From Bradyrhizobium sp. B097 (GTDB lineage: Bacteria; Pseudomonadota; Alphaproteobacteria; Rhizobiales; Xanthobacteraceae), in contig NZ_CP152412.1 in the NCBI RefSeq assembly GCF_038957035.1, positions 5,266,501 to 5,330,500 of the forward strand: a stretch of 64,000 nt of DNA, in the 5' to 3' direction. Shown in pieces: positions 62,757-64,000 of the stretch; position 1 is the stretch's first letter; each line of letters starts with the position of its first letter. Below the pieces are notes generated by a model. That model was not told the DNA's origin. It did not search any database and saw only the letters and a program-made list of their open reading frames with translations. The position numbers and the translations under genes were made by a program.

Positions 62757-62996
62757 TCACTCGGCGCTTGGCGGCTTCATCAGCGAGAACAACTCATCGA
62801 TGGTCCGTTGCGCGACCTGCCGGACGCGGTCGCTATTCTCGAGGCCGGCGATATTGACGCCGCCGACGACCGCTTTGATCTCGTCGCGGAAGTCGGTGAG
62901 AAAACGCAGCGGGTCACGCTGCTCGTTGGCGACGCGCGCGATCAACCCGGTGACCAGGATCTGGCACGCCATCATGCGCCCGTTCAATTCGTCCAT
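62757..62996 (-). CDS. Hypothetical protein, 79 residues
   Basis: ATG 62994-62996 preceded by GAGGG; the frame is open further upstream to 63071 but without an RBS. The sequence is predicted mainly helical (DELNGRMMACQILVTGLIAR, DFRDEIKAVVGGVNI, VRQVAQRTIDELFSLM). No signal peptide, membrane segment or known domain. It lies between MarR and the receptor operon on the same strand; the iron-control-like repeats begin downstream of its stop, so it is probably transcribed separately from the receptor. Function unknown. Confidence 0.65.
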   Translation of the reverse strand: MDELNGRMMACQILVTGLIARVANEQRDPLRFLTDFRDEIKAVVGGVNIAGLENSDRVRQVAQRTIDELFSLMKPPSAE

Positions 62997-63123
62997 CGCT
63001 ACCCTCGTCCTCTCGCATCGTTGCTGCGCGATATGAACGACATCCCGCGGCGTTTCAACCGTGTCGCGCAAGCTGCATCAGGTGAACGGATGAAGAGCAG
63101 GTCTGGACGCGACGAGACGCGCG

Positions 63124-63585
63124 CTATTTCGCGGCGATGTGCGCGGCATCCTCGCCGAGCGCCTTGATGCGATCCTTGACCTCGCGCAGCGTGGCCAGTC
63201 CGCTCTCGACATGCTTGTCCGACACGTCACGGAGCACGTCGCCGGCGATCGCATCGCGCAGACTGTCGAGATCGTCGACGAGACGGCGCCCGCTCTTCGT
63301 CAAGAACAGCCGATTGGCGCGGCGATCCCGGGGATCGGGACGACGTTCGAGCAGGCCGTGTTCGACGAGGCGGTCAAGCAGCCGCACCAGCGAGATCGGC
63401 TGCAACTCGAGCACGTCGGCAAGATCGACCTGGGACAATCCTTCCTGCTCGCGCAGGCGGAACAGCACGATCCACTGTGCCCGCGTGGTGCCTCGCGCCT
63501 TGGCGCGATGATCGATATAGTTGCGCAGCAGCCGGGAACTCTCGACGAGCTGCGCAATGAATTGGCGTTTGAGATCGAGCGACAT
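63124..63585 (-). CDS. MarR-family transcriptional regulator
   Basis: 153 residues from ATG 63583-63585 (RBS GAGGA); the longer open frame to 63666 would cover the palindromic operator. Winged HTH: TTRAQWIVLFRLREQEGLSQVDLADVLELQPISLVRLLDRLVEHGLLERRPDPRDRRANRLFLT (about 33-97), a complete MarR domain with the DxRDRR wing. It is divergent from the RND adaptor gene, so it probably represses this efflux system and itself. Ligand unknown. Confidence 0.92.
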   Translation of the reverse strand: MSLDLKRQFIAQLVESSRLLRNYIDHRAKARGTTRAQWIVLFRLREQEGLSQVDLADVLELQPISLVRLLDRLVEHGLLERRPDPRDRRANRLFLTKSGRRLVDDLDSLRDAIAGDVLRDVSDKHVESGLATLREVKDRIKALGEDAAHIAAK

Positions 63586-63634
63586 AGGGGTCCTCGGTGC
63601 GTTTCCCAGACGGAATGTTTCTGCACGTTTCTGG

Positions 63635-63658
63635 CCTAAACCTTTCCAAATGTTTAGG
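63635..63658. promoter_or_regulatory. Candidate MarR operator
   Basis: CCTAAAC (63635-63641), 10-base spacer, GTTTAGG (63652-63658): a perfect 7-base inverted repeat, 50 bases before the MarR start and 110 before the RND adaptor. A second near-dyad, TGTGTTTACACA, lies at 63674-63685. Both are in the divergent promoter region. Confidence 0.55.
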
Positions 63659-63767
63659 ATTCTCAAGCCTTGGTGTGTTTACACATTAAGTGCACGCATA
63701 TTATATCCGCAAGCTCTGTGAACCGTTTCGATCACCCTTTATTGTTACGTCGAGCCCAAGAGTCCGC

Positions 63768-64000
63768 ATGTCAAAGTCACGTACCATCGGTTGGGTTTTA
63801 GTGATCGCTGCGGTCGGCGCGGCCGGTTATTTCGGCTGGCAGAAGCACACGGACAATCAGCTGGCGGCAGCAGCCGCGCAAAAGCGTTCCGCCCAGCGCC
63901 CAGCCGTGCCGGTCAAGATCGCGCCGGTCGAGAAGGCCGACTTCCCGGTCTACCTGACCGGCCTCGGCACGGTGCAGGCATTCAACACCGTCCAGGTCCG
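63768..64000 (+). CDS. RND efflux periplasmic adaptor, MdtA-like (cut by window end)
   Basis: ATG 63768 opens 77 codons to the window edge. Residues 8-22 are a hydrophobic anchor (GWVLVIAAVGAAGYFGW), 28-45 an Ala/Gln-rich linker, and PVKIAPVEKADFPVYLTGLGTVQAFNTVQV is the start of the membrane-fusion domain with the wording of MdtA/AcrA-type adaptors. The RND pump should follow outside the window. Divergent from MarR. Confidence 0.88.
   Translation, partial: MSKSRTIGWVLVIAAVGAAGYFGWQKHTDNQLAAAAAQKRSAQRPAVPVKIAPVEKADFPVYLTGLGTVQAFNTVQV

Overview
The window reads as a stretch of chromosome from a high-GC alphaproteobacterium, most likely a Bradyrhizobium-type organism. The reasons are the strong G/C third-position bias, the gene families (many acyl-CoA enzymes, Tat-dependent sugar ABC importer, Fiu/PiuC-type iron uptake) and, above all, at least seven kinds of intergenic palindrome that I recognise from memory as typical of Bradyrhizobium genomes. 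The assignment rests on recall, not on a search. I see no rRNA, tRNA, CRISPR array, transposase or phage gene.

Layout. 1-4.7 kb: a truncated LysR gene divergent from an MFS exporter, a flavoprotein, a beta-oxidation-type SDR and an unlisted 48-residue membrane peptide. 4.9-13.0 kb: fatty/branched acyl-CoA block containing a MaoC hydratase, an acyl-CoA synthetase and a compact valine-degradation operon (mmsA, isobutyryl-CoA dehydrogenase, 3-hydroxyisobutyryl-CoA hydrolase, mmsB) divergent from its probable LysR regulator. 13.1-18.9 kb: an orphan ParB-domain gene, a thioesterase-TetR pair, an enoyl-CoA hydratase and a YdeP-type molybdopterin oxidoreductase. 19-25 kb: two MFS transporters, a thiolase, an acetoacetate decarboxylase and about 1 kb of non-coding DNA (20727-21722) that holds a consensus-like promoter followed by a strongly structured repeat. 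25.4-32.4 kb: patatin phospholipase, IclR regulator overlapping an acyl-CoA carboxyltransferase, a free-standing biotin carrier protein, a glutaminase fused to STAS and cyclic-nucleotide domains, and a carboxymuconolactone-decarboxylase-family protein. 32.6-40.1 kb: an acyl-CoA catabolic block (DUF35 plus Cys-less thiolase, acyl-CoA dehydrogenase, CaiB/BaiF transferase, acyl-CoA synthetase, SCP2-type thiolase).

40.2-52.3 kb is a coherent sugar-acid utilisation cluster. A minus-strand operon encodes an ABC importer (ATPase, Tat-exported binding protein, two permeases), a DenD-like dehydrogenase, KDG kinase and KDPG aldolase. Divergently, a LacI regulator is followed by an IlvD/Edd sugar-acid dehydratase and two SDR dehydrogenases. 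Two matching LacI-type operators flank lacI, so the whole cluster looks like one regulon. The chemistry implied is sugar oxidation, dehydration to a 2-keto-3-deoxy acid, phosphorylation and aldol cleavage to pyruvate plus a triose phosphate.

52.3-64 kb: a LysR/EamA divergent pair, a site-2 protease, an orphan branched-chain-amino-acid-type binding protein, and a complete siderophore uptake operon (receptor, PiuC, ExbB, ExbD, TonB) preceded by four phased TTCTAA repeats resembling an Irr/iron-control element. The end holds a MarR gene divergent from a truncated RND adaptor.

The items most worth following up are the structured repeat with its own promoter near 20.9-21.3 kb, the Cys-less thiolase/DUF35 pair, the paired LacI operators, the phased iron-control repeats, the glutaminase fusion and three small membrane proteins.
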